A stretch of 64,000 bases of DNA from Calothrix sp. PCC 7507 (GTDB lineage: Bacteria; Cyanobacteriota; Cyanobacteriia; Cyanobacteriales; Nostocaceae): assembly GCF_000316575.1 (NCBI RefSeq), contig NC_019682.1, positions 4,028,001 to 4,092,000 on the forward strand, given 5' to 3'. Shown here in pieces: positions 35,615-43,215 of this stretch. The position numbers and the translations under genes were made by a program. Positions within the stretch are counted from its first letter, which is position 1. Every line of letters begins with the position of its first letter. The notes beneath the pieces were generated by a model. The model had not been told where the DNA came from, searched no databases, and saw only the letters and a list, made by a program, of their open reading frames with translations.

Positions 35615-36193
35615 CTAATTACCTGGTGTCACCAACACACTCACCGCCGCCGCCAAAGATGTTCCACACCAATGACAGCCCTCGTTCAGTTTTTCCAGGG
35701 GAGAAACTTTATGACATTTGGAACACTCTAAGCCATAAGCCCCTACTGGTAATGGAGGGGGCGTAGGTGGATATATGGGATGATGTTGCTGCACTTGTGG
35801 CGACTGATATAAAGGGGTTTTTGGTCGTTGGTGCTGATGTGCAGGCGGTTGTGGTGGGGCTAAAATTGTGGCAGGGAAGCTGTCAATTACAATATTTGTC
35901 ACCTTGAATTCCATTTGTCCTAAATAAATCACACTGCCTTCTTTTAAAGGCATTTCCCCATGAAATAGCTGTTGTCCATCTACTAGGGGTGGATTTGGTT
36001 CGCGCAGGTTTCTAATATAAAATTTTTGTTGCTGGGAGTGAAAAAATATTGCTACGTGTAGACCAGATACCGTACCATTGCTCACAACAATGTCGCACTG
36101 GGATGGATCTCGTCCGATCCGAACTGGTTGTTCGTAAATCTTCTGAGTTTTATCTTGACCTGCATCATGCCACTGCAAAGTTAGTGCGTTCAT
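35615..36193 (-). CDS. FHA-domain protein with C-terminal zinc ribbon
   Basis: A 192-residue protein. The FHA domain (about 1-90) has the binding residues RIGRDPSQCDIVVS, SGLHVAIFF and a reduced last motif. A Pro/Gln/His-rich linker follows (about 105-150). Then comes a CxxC...CxxC treble-clef-like zinc ribbon: CSKC and CHWC near 157-176. It should read a phosphorylated Thr on a partner and hold that partner through the linker or zinc ribbon. It sits immediately upstream of the FHA-oxidoreductase gene on the same strand. Confidence 0.8.
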   Translation of the reverse strand: MNALTLQWHDAGQDKTQKIYEQPVRIGRDPSQCDIVVSNGTVSGLHVAIFFHSQQQKFYIRNLREPNPPLVDGQQLFHGEMPLKEGSVIYLGQMEFKVTNIVIDSFPATILAPPQPPAHQHQRPKTPLYQSPQVQQHHPIYPPTPPPLPVGAYGLECSKCHKVSPLEKLNEGCHWCGTSLAAAVSVLVTPGN

Positions 36194-36320
36194 TGTTCTA
36201 ACTTAGTAACTCTTGTTTAGCTACTTCAACTCCTATCTGTGCGATTCCTAACATGATTGGGCAGGAGCAAGCAAGTATTTAGAAAAAACTTCAAAGAAAA
36301 CTATACAGAGATATTTAGCT

Positions 36321-36986
36321 TTATCTTGCAGATGCTATCTTATCTGCGATGCGTGTAGTTTCCGGCAACCGATATTTCGGCGTGCAGCGTAACACATAGT
36401 CAATGGCGGTAGATAAACTAATCCGATGTCCACTGGAGACATATACAGGTTTTACTCCCGCACGTGTCCGTAAAACTGCTCCAATCGTTTCCCCTTGATG
36501 TATCAGTGGTTGCCAACTACCTTTTGTTTCTGCTAACTCTTGATGCTTGCCAATCAACAAGGATTTTGCCACACCAATCGTAGTTATATCAAGTATTACA
36601 CCCAAATGGCTGGCTATACCCAATCTGCGGGGATGGGCAATTCCCTGACCATCACACAGAATGATGTCTGGTATGATTTGCACCTTCTCTAGAGCATCAA
36701 GTACAGCTGGAATTTCTCGAAAAGAAAGGAACCCAGGAATGTAGGGAAAGCTGGTAGGACGGTATGCTACAGTCGTTTCCAGCACCTGTAAATCAGGAAA
36801 ACTCAACACTGCTACTGCTGCACGGCTAATAGTACCATCCGCTTCAAAACCCATATCCACTCCCGCAACGTATTGGATGGGTGCTTGCAGTTGATCTTCT
36901 GTAATTACTTCAGTGCGTAACTGTTCTTGGATAGCTATAGCTTCCTCTACGGTATTGGGCCAAGCATGATGTTGCGGGATTTTCAT
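36321..36986 (-). CDS. nfi: Endonuclease V
   Basis: Endonuclease V nicks DNA one base 3' of a deaminated adenine (hypoxanthine) to start repair. The RNase H-like active site is complete: Asp44 in AGVDMGF, Glu91 in [11 protein letters not shown] and Asp112 in [29 protein letters not shown] provides the C-terminal acid/His region. At 221 residues it is the usual length. Single gene. Confidence 0.94.
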   Translation of the reverse strand: MKIPQHHAWPNTVEEAIAIQEQLRTEVITEDQLQAPIQYVAGVDMGFEADGTISRAAVAVLSFPDLQVLETTVAYRPTSFPYIPGFLSFREIPAVLDALEKVQIIPDIILCDGQGIAHPRRLGIASHLGVILDITTIGVAKSLLIGKHQELAETKGSWQPLIHQGETIGAVLRTRAGVKPVYVSSGHRISLSTAIDYVLRCTPKYRLPETTRIADKIASAR

Positions 36987-37103
36987 TTTTAAGCTGTGAA
37001 TTAAAAGGTTAGTTTTCCGAAATCTTGATTAGTAACAGTGTATCTATCGTTCTCATTAATTTTTAAAATTTCGCAACCTTTTGCTCAAGTCTCAGCACCA
37101 AAA

Positions 37104-37213
37104 TTACTATTATCTGTAGGGTGGGCAATGCCCACCACATCCGGGTTTTAGTAGGCAATTCCCACCCTAAAATTAAGATTTTTCACAAATCATTTAGGAT
37201 TTATATAGTTTGG
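37104..37213. repeat. MITE-like element, TATAG family
   Basis: TGTAGGGTGGGCAATGCCCA on the left and CACCCTAAAATTAAGATTTT on the right, with ATTTAGGATTTATATAG at the end. Same arms as the element at 10086-10444. It reads into the ORF at 37121-37324. Confidence 0.6.
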
Positions 37214-37324
37214 CAAGCACAGAAAAGAAACAGTAGTTTTTATCGCGAGTTAAAAATTGGCACACTCAGCGGTGTTTTGAAGCAAGCAAAAGTCACGCCA
37301 GAAGAGTTTATGGAAAATATGTGA
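37214..37324 (+). pseudogene. HicA-like toxin C-terminal remnant
   Basis: The last 25-30 codons of the open frame ending at 37324 read RELKIGTLSGVLKQAKVTPE and EFMENM. This resembles the C-terminus of HicA mRNA-interferase toxins (the xxGTLxxILKQA ending). The N-terminal part, including the catalytic His region, is missing; instead the frame runs into the preceding repeat. No HicB antitoxin gene is beside it. It is a likely gene remnant cut by the inverted-repeat element, but the match is short. Confidence 0.45.
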
Positions 37325-37401
37325 GGGCGATCGCCCCTCAAAGCTAAACTAGAACTAAGAAAGGCGATCGCTGAAAAGCAACTAAACACGGGTTAAGAAT
37401 A

Positions 37402-37689
37402 GTGACTAATTCCCAACCAGAAGATATAACCGCAAGGCTTGATGATATCGATAATCGCCTAGAGCAATTGGGGGATGAAATAGACCTTATCCGTACCATT
37501 CAGGATGGAGTTAGACGTGAAACTCGCGCTAATAGTCAATCGCTTGCACGACTAGAAAGAACAGTAGCTAATCTCGCTGATATTGCCCGTCTACATCAGC
37601 AAGCGCTGAGGACTAGCCAACAGAATATTGATCGTATTTGGGAGTATTTATTAAGACAAGGCGGCAATGGTAATAGCCCGTCAACGTAG
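37402..37689 (+). CDS. Small coiled-coil hypothetical protein
   Basis: A 95-residue protein, almost all heptad-pattern helix: DITARLDDIDNRLEQLGDEI, then SQSLARLERTVANLADIARL and NIDRIWEYLLRQG. It is very hydrophilic and acidic, without a signal or membrane segment. The frame opens with a GTG at 37402. Short coiled-coil proteins of this kind are frequent in filamentous cyanobacteria and have no assigned role. It is between the HicA-like remnant and the methyltransferase gene. Confidence 0.6.
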   Translation: MTNSQPEDITARLDDIDNRLEQLGDEIDLIRTIQDGVRRETRANSQSLARLERTVANLADIARLHQQALRTSQQNIDRIWEYLLRQGGNGNSPST

Positions 37690-37829
37690 CCACGACCGCG
37701 CAGCCAATGTTAATATCAAAATACCTGATGCTATCCATGCAGTAACAGCACTGCTGACTTAATGTTCTACTTTCAAGCCTTTCCTAGTTTAACAGTAGTT
37801 TTACTTTCTCAGATATCTTCACCCTAAAT

Positions 37830-39098
37830 CTATTGATAATATTGTGCAGCTTGCACTAGATGAAGTTGAAGCAGCCTCTCCTCACCCAGTTTTTGCTGAC
37901 AATTTGGCTTACAAGGCACCACATTCAAACTGCGAATAATCTCCATCGCCACAGCTTTTGCTAACAGTGGTGGTACAGAATTTCCCACTTGCCGAAATCC
38001 ATGCCATTTGGTGACATGAAATCTAAACCAATCGGGGTAAGAATGTAGTCGCGCTGCTTCTCTGACGGTGATACATCGGGGTGTAAATGGATGAATTGGT
38101 CGAGGAGAAGTAAAAGAACCTTTATATTTATCTGTTCCGGCTCTGAGTGTATTGCAAACACCATCAGGATGTAATTTATGGAAACGGCTGATTGGTTCTC
38201 GTTCTCCTTGAATGGTAGCAGCAAAACGCTCAATAGTTGCAATTGAATGTTTGGTTCGCAGACTAGAAGTGAGAATTCGAGAATCAAATTCACGTTGGTA
38301 TGAATAATCATTTTTTAATTTAGAAAGACCGCGTAGTCTCAGAGCATAATTGCTAGGTTTTCCATACTCCGCAACTACCCAATCTTTCTTGATTAAATCT
38401 GCATATTGTTCTACTTCTGGGATATCTTTAATTGCATCCCATACCGTAGGACTAGTTGGTAAATTAGATAATTTTATTTTAGATTTATGAGGCTTTGCTG
38501 GTTTAGTAATTGGTTGTGGGTATTTTGGTAACTCTACGTCTTCCCTAGCTCCTAGGAGAAATAATCTTTCTCGTGCTTGGGGTACGCCGTAGTGAGCCGC
38601 ATTTAAAACTTGGTAGTTTTCTTCTACTGTATAGCCTTTAGCTTGAAACTCATTAATTAATGTTTGCAGGATTTTTTTATGCTCGCCTAGTGTGATTCCC
38701 CGGACATTTTCCATTACAAAATATTTGGGTTGCAGTTCCAAAACCAAGCGATGAAAATGGAAAACTAAAGAATTACGAGGGTCATCAAAAACCCGTTTAC
38801 CCATGAGGGAAAATCCTTGACATGGTGAACCACAAATTACCACATCAATTTCCCGATCGCCTATTTCTGACCTTTGTCTAATTTCTTCCCCTGTTGTCTC
38901 CACCACGCTTTTACATAACACTGACCAGAAGGGAAAGTTAAACTCATGAACAGCACAATGGATGGGGTCAATTTCCACAGAGGCGAGAACATCAAAGCCA
39001 GCTTGTTCAAAGCCAAGGGTCATACCACCTGCCCCGGCGAACAAGTCTACTGCAATTGGCCGTTGTTTTCTCATCTCATAAGCCATGACACCTCTCAA
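37830..39098 (-). CDS. C5-cytosine DNA methyltransferase
   Basis: A complete 422-residue type II C5 methyltransferase. Motif I is DLFAGAGGMTLGF, motif II VEID, motif IV GSPCQGFSLMGKR with catalytic Cys93, motif VI ENVRGI, motif VIII QARERLFLLG, motif IX around ITVREAARLHSYP and motif X RQVGNSVPPLLAKA. The target-recognition region lies between motifs VIII and IX. No restriction enzyme gene is next to it, so it looks solitary, like the housekeeping methyltransferases of Anabaena. The recognition site cannot be read from sequence; GATC, GGCC and CGATCG are candidates from relatives. ATG at 39098 or 39086. Confidence 0.92.
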   Translation of the reverse strand: MRGVMAYEMRKQRPIAVDLFAGAGGMTLGFEQAGFDVLASVEIDPIHCAVHEFNFPFWSVLCKSVVETTGEEIRQRSEIGDREIDVVICGSPCQGFSLMGKRVFDDPRNSLVFHFHRLVLELQPKYFVMENVRGITLGEHKKILQTLINEFQAKGYTVEENYQVLNAAHYGVPQARERLFLLGAREDVELPKYPQPITKPAKPHKSKIKLSNLPTSPTVWDAIKDIPEVEQYADLIKKDWVVAEYGKPSNYALRLRGLSKLKNDYSYQREFDSRILTSSLRTKHSIATIERFAATIQGEREPISRFHKLHPDGVCNTLRAGTDKYKGSFTSPRPIHPFTPRCITVREAARLHSYPDWFRFHVTKWHGFRQVGNSVPPLLAKAVAMEIIRSLNVVPCKPNCQQKLGEERLLQLHLVQAAQYYQ

Positions 39099-39203
39099 GG
39101 GATTGGGGATTAGGGATTGGTGATCGGGTATTAGGACAATTATTTACTCGGCACTCAGCACTTTCAACTCAGTACTTTTCATGAAATTCCCAGTCCCCAG
39201 TCC

Positions 39204-40373
39204 CTAGTCCCCATTCCCCCCTAGCATTTGCAAAATTTCTTGAGCAGCGCGATCGCATACTCCTAATTCTCCCAAACACTGCCGCATTTCTTGATAATCT
39301 GCCAAGGTTTGCTGTCTCCGCTCAGGATTGAGTAACAATTCCATCGCCGCCTGGGTGATATTCTCCGGTGTTGCTTGCTCTTGTAAAAATTCTGGCACAA
39401 TTGGCTTCATCACCACCAAATTGGTAGGCGATGCAAAGGGTATGGAACCTTTAAGAATTTTACGGGCAATCCAAGCTGTAACTGGACTCAGGCGATAAAC
39501 AACCACTTGTGGCACATTTAACAGTGCTAGTTCCAGGTTGACAGTACCAGATTTGGTGATGGCGAAATCAGCAGCCGCGAAAACTTCCTTTTGTTGACCA
39601 GAGACAACTGTAGCCTGTAAACCATAGCGCTCAATTGCTGCTACAATCATCTGCCTGTATTCTTCTAAAGACAGAGGTATCCAAAAATGGGCTGCTGGTA
39701 ATTTCTGCTGAATAGTTTGTGCAGCTTGAAAAATTATAGGTAAAAGATATTTTAATTCTTGGCGACGAGAAGCGGGCAAAAGAGCGATCGCTATCTGTTC
39801 TTCTGGAATACCCAAATTAGCGCGGGCTGTGTGGCGACTGGGGGCATTTTGCATCCGGTCAACGAGCGGATGCCCCACCCAAGTAACTTTAGCCCCTTGC
39901 TGGCGATAATAACGGGCTTCTTCAGGAAAAATGGCTAACAGATGGTCTGTAAATTTCACAATTCGGTCAGTGTTACGCAAGCTGACTGACCACACCCACT
40001 CTTGGGGAGCGATGTAATAGACTACAGGAACCTCTGGCAGATGCTCTTGCATGTGAGTGCCAATGCCGAGATTTGGCCCCATATAGTCAATGAGAATCAC
40101 TAAATCAGGTGGATTTTGTTTCAGGTGGGCGATCGCTTGTCGTTGCACCTGAATAGTTGGCAAAATATAGGGTAGGGATTCTAGAATACCCATAGAGCTA
40201 ATAGCAGTAGTATTGCCCACTAAGGTTGCCCCTGCTGCTGCCATTTTTTCACCACCAAGGGCTGTAATCTCTAATTCCCACCCTGCGACAACAGCGTGAC
40301 GCTTCAGCGATGCTATTAATAGCGACCCTTGTAAATCGCCAGAAACTTCGCCAGTGCTGATAAATATCCGCAT
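39204..40373 (-). CDS. lpxB: Lipid-A-disaccharide synthase
   Basis: LpxB joins UDP-diacylglucosamine and lipid X to form the lipid A disaccharide at the inner face of the membrane. Family marks: ISTGEVSGDLQGSLL at the start, VILIDYMGPNLGIG, YYIAPQEWVWSVS, WVGHPLVDRM, LALLPASRRQELKYLLP and TKSGTVNLELAL. At 389 residues it is normal. It ends the minus-strand cluster purC-bamA-lpxC-fabZ-lpxA-lpxB; a repeat spacer lies between it and lpxA. Confidence 0.94.
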   Translation of the reverse strand: MRIFISTGEVSGDLQGSLLIASLKRHAVVAGWELEITALGGEKMAAAGATLVGNTTAISSMGILESLPYILPTIQVQRQAIAHLKQNPPDLVILIDYMGPNLGIGTHMQEHLPEVPVVYYIAPQEWVWSVSLRNTDRIVKFTDHLLAIFPEEARYYRQQGAKVTWVGHPLVDRMQNAPSRHTARANLGIPEEQIAIALLPASRRQELKYLLPIIFQAAQTIQQKLPAAHFWIPLSLEEYRQMIVAAIERYGLQATVVSGQQKEVFAAADFAITKSGTVNLELALLNVPQVVVYRLSPVTAWIARKILKGSIPFASPTNLVVMKPIVPEFLQEQATPENITQAAMELLLNPERRQQTLADYQEMRQCLGELGVCDRAAQEILQMLGGNGD

Positions 40374-40379
40374 TTACTT

Positions 40380-40450
40380 AAGAGGGAATGGGGAATTGAG
40401 AATGGGGAATTGGGAATGGGGAATTGAGAATGGGGAATTGGGAAACACGG
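40380..40450. repeat. GGAATTG/GGGAATG STRR block
   Basis: Alternating GGGAATGGGGAATTGAGAAT units between lpxB and lpxA. STRR class. Confidence 0.8.
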
Positions 40451-40499
40451 AAGAAATAACTCCTGACTCCTGACTCCTGACCACCCCCACCTACTGAAA

Positions 40500-41318
40500 T
40501 TAAGACTCATCACTAACGCCTGGTTTACTCTTACCGGGAATTAAACCACGTCTACCCGGCATCTTAGAAAGTAACAGAAAACGCCGCAAGTTTTGTAGTT
40601 CTTCAGTATCTCCCAGCATTTCTAACTGTTCCAAAGCATCTGTAAAGGGTAAGTTAGAGCGATAGAGAATCCGGAAGGCTTTTTTCAGGATTTGCAAGTT
40701 ACCTGCACTCATCCCAGAACGTTTTAGACCTACAAGATTGAGAGTCCGCACCCGCGCCGGATTTCCTTCCACCAGCATGTATGGTGGGACATCCCGGTCA
40801 ATGCGAGCCATCCCGCCTACCATTGCATGTCTACCAATATGCACAAACTGATGAACTCCCAAAACCCCGCCCAGTCTGGCGCGTGATTCGATGTGGACAT
40901 GACCTGCCAGCGCCACCGAGTTAGGAATTACCACATGGTCTTCAATTATGCAATTATGAGCCACATGGACATAAGCCATCAGTAGGTTGCCATTGCCAAT
41001 TACTGTGGCTTCTCCCGCACCAGTGGCACGGTTAATCGTGACGTATTCCCGAATCAGATTATTGTCCCCAATTTTGACCCAAGTGGGTTCACCCACAAAC
41101 TTGAGATCCTGGGGTTCCATGCCGATAGCTGCACCTGGAAAAAACTGATTTCGCGCCCCAATTTCACACGGTCCTTCTAGCACCACATGAGCGCCAATTA
41201 TAGTTTCAGGACCGACTTTGACATGCTCTCCAATCACAGCATAGGCACCGACTTGCACTGTAGGATGGAGTTCCGAGTTAGGATGGACTACAGCAGTTGG
41301 ATGAATAAGCGTCTTCAA
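40500..41318 (-). CDS. lpxA: UDP-N-acetylglucosamine O-acyltransferase
   Basis: LpxA carries out the first step of lipid A synthesis, adding a hydroxyacyl chain to UDP-GlcNAc from acyl-ACP. The left-handed beta-helix hexapeptides are clear (HPTVQVGAYAVIGEHVKVG), the catalytic His is in AYVHVAHNC, and HQFVHIGRHAMVGGMARIDR and NPARVRTLNLVGLKR follow. I start at TTG 41318 (reading LKTLIHPTAVV; first residue Met), because GGAG lies 8 bp upstream and family members begin here. The ATG at 41387 would add 23 residues with no family match. Confidence 0.92.
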   Translation of the reverse strand: MKTLIHPTAVVHPNSELHPTVQVGAYAVIGEHVKVGPETIIGAHVVLEGPCEIGARNQFFPGAAIGMEPQDLKFVGEPTWVKIGDNNLIREYVTINRATGAGEATVIGNGNLLMAYVHVAHNCIIEDHVVIPNSVALAGHVHIESRARLGGVLGVHQFVHIGRHAMVGGMARIDRDVPPYMLVEGNPARVRTLNLVGLKRSGMSAGNLQILKKAFRILYRSNLPFTDALEQLEMLGDTEELQNLRRFLLLSKMPGRRGLIPGKSKPGVSDES

Positions 41319-41551
41319 GGGTGAATCTCCAGAACTGACTTGAGTGCTGTGCGTTAAGTGACCAAAAGTGTGTGTGGGGCAAAGCAAGTTCAGTGTGTTA
41401 GCGTAGCGTCTCGATACAGAAGGTGTCGAGACTTAAAAAAATATAAAGTGCTATTATGGCTTGTTTATTTTACTGCTATCCTTAACGGGATTCAGTGAAG
41501 GGCACTTCACGGCTGTGCCCAAACCACAAAAGCAAATTTTTACATTAGCAG

Positions 41552-42088
41552 TTAACTTATCAAAGAGAACATTAGTTCACCTTCAGCAGCGACCTGACCG
41601 TCAACTTTGGCACTAGCTTGCATCTTACCGAAACGACGTTGCTTGACCCACAACAGTTCCACGGTGAGGATCAGTTGATCCCCTGGTACTACTTGACGGC
41701 GGAACCGGACTTTATCGATACCAGCAAAAACGAACAGTCCCCCTTCAAGCGCTGGTAATTGGGTCAGCACAATACCCCCAACCTGTGCCATTGCTTCAAC
41801 AATGAGAACTCCTGGCATCAATGGACGTCCTGGGAAGTGTCCTTGGAATTGGGGTTCGTTAACGGTGACGTTTTTTACCCCTACCGCTTTTTTCCCTGGT
41901 ACGTAGTCAATAATCCGGTCTACCAGTAAAAAAGGGTAGCGGTGGGGGAGTAGTTTCTGAATTTCTTCAGATGTGAAAGTAGTTTTCACTTCTGGCGCGG
42001 TTGTATTTTCTAGAACAGCCTGGTTTTCTGTAGATGCAGGTGCAATTGCATCGGTGCTATTGGCTTCGGTGAGGATTGACATTGGCAC
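41552..42088 (-). CDS. fabZ: 3-hydroxyacyl-ACP dehydratase FabZ
   Basis: FabZ dehydrates 3-hydroxyacyl-ACP in fatty acid synthesis and shares its substrate pool with LpxA. Seen: [20 protein letters not shown] with the active-site His, [20 protein letters not shown] with the catalytic Glu, and [17 protein letters not shown]. The protein is 178 residues with an N-terminal tail of about 35 Thr/Ala/Glu-rich residues not in E. coli FabZ. It lies between lpxC and lpxA, as in many Gram-negative lineages. Confidence 0.94.
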   Translation of the reverse strand: MPMSILTEANSTDAIAPASTENQAVLENTTAPEVKTTFTSEEIQKLLPHRYPFLLVDRIIDYVPGKKAVGVKNVTVNEPQFQGHFPGRPLMPGVLIVEAMAQVGGIVLTQLPALEGGLFVFAGIDKVRFRRQVVPGDQLILTVELLWVKQRRFGKMQASAKVDGQVAAEGELMFSLIS

Positions 42089-42163
42089 TTTTGTTGGTTT
42101 TGACTCTTAAAATTGAGTAGTTGGGCGTTGAAACTTACTAGAATTGCGGATTTTGGATGCTAT

Positions 42164-43021
42164 CTAAAATCTCAAATCTAAAATTTTCTGCGCTAGCTGA
42201 ATGTGTAAATTATGGCTGGCTTTGTACGCCAAAAAATGAGCTATGGGAAAATTTCCCACTAAACTCAAATCTCCTACTAAATCCAAGATTTTATGACGTA
42301 CTGGCTCATTTGGAAATCTCAATGGCGGATTTATCCAACCATCATTCCCACAAATGAGTGCATTATCTAAGCTGCCACCTTTGATTAAACCAGAACGTTG
42401 TAAATGTTCTATTTGATGCAGCAAACCAAAGGTACGGGCGGGGGCAATTTCTGTAGCAAAGCTAGCAGAGGCATTTTCTAAATTACCAGCTTGTGACCAA
42501 CTGTGCCATTGATTACTAATAGCAGCCAATTCAAAGTCAATCCCGTAGCTAAAGCGAGTTTCTGCGGCGGGGATAGCACCGACAAAAGCATCACCCTGAT
42601 AAACCCAAATTGGTTCTTTGATCACCAATGGTGATTCAGCGCCTGAAAGTGCTTGTGAGACTAAACCCACTTGAGTGATACTTTCTGTCCACAGTCTTGC
42701 TGAACCATCCAAAAGTGGCACTTCTGGCCCATCAATTTCAATTCGGGCGTTATCTACACCCATTCCTGCAAGGGCTGCCAATAAATGCTCTACTGTGCGA
42801 ATACACGCCAGATCTTTTCCCAACTGAGTGGATAGCACCGTTTGACTCACCGCTGCAACTTGGGCGGGAATGATTGGTAAATCTGGTAAATCTACCCGCA
42901 CAAAATAGCGCCCACTTCCCGCCTCGGCTGGCAAAATCCGCACGTTGGTACTAACACCACTATGCAGTCCTACTCCGGTTTGGGTAATTTCCGCGGCTAA
43001 AGTGTGTTGTTGCATAGGCAA
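42164..43021 (-). CDS. lpxC: UDP-3-O-acyl-N-acetylglucosamine deacetylase
   Basis: LpxC is a zinc deacetylase, the committed step of lipid A synthesis. Zinc ligands are in [13 protein letters not shown] and [16 protein letters not shown]. The substrate pocket [15 protein letters not shown] and the C-terminal [11 protein letters not shown] with the catalytic His region are present. 285 residues, slightly shorter than E. coli. The start may also be at 43015 (MQQH). Downstream of bamA and upstream of fabZ. Confidence 0.94.
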   Translation of the reverse strand: MPMQQHTLAAEITQTGVGLHSGVSTNVRILPAEAGSGRYFVRVDLPDLPIIPAQVAAVSQTVLSTQLGKDLACIRTVEHLLAALAGMGVDNARIEIDGPEVPLLDGSARLWTESITQVGLVSQALSGAESPLVIKEPIWVYQGDAFVGAIPAAETRFSYGIDFELAAISNQWHSWSQAGNLENASASFATEIAPARTFGLLHQIEHLQRSGLIKGGSLDNALICGNDGWINPPLRFPNEPVRHKILDLVGDLSLVGNFPIAHFLAYKASHNLHIQLAQKILDLRF

Positions 43022-43149
43022 AAAGTCAAGATGCTTCGGTTGGTATTGTCTATGTTTAGATCGGGCAAAATCCTAGGACTGCCATGATCAAAGGCACTAA
43101 TTTCTTTATTTGAACAGTATTAAGGTAAAAGTAAAAATTAGCAAGTTAT

Positions 43150-43215
43150 GGGGAATGGGGAATGGGGAATGGGGAGAAATACTTAATGCCCAATGCCCAA
43201 TGCCCAATGCCCAAC
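43150..43215. repeat. GGGGAAT and CAATGCC STRR arrays
   Basis: Three to four GGGGAAT units, a short gap, then four to five CAATGCC units between lpxC and bamA. STRR class. Confidence 0.85.

Noticed and set aside
37121-37213. First half of the 67-codon ORF as a real protein N-terminus
   Set aside because: It is translated from the inverted-repeat element; only the last 25-30 codons resemble a protein.
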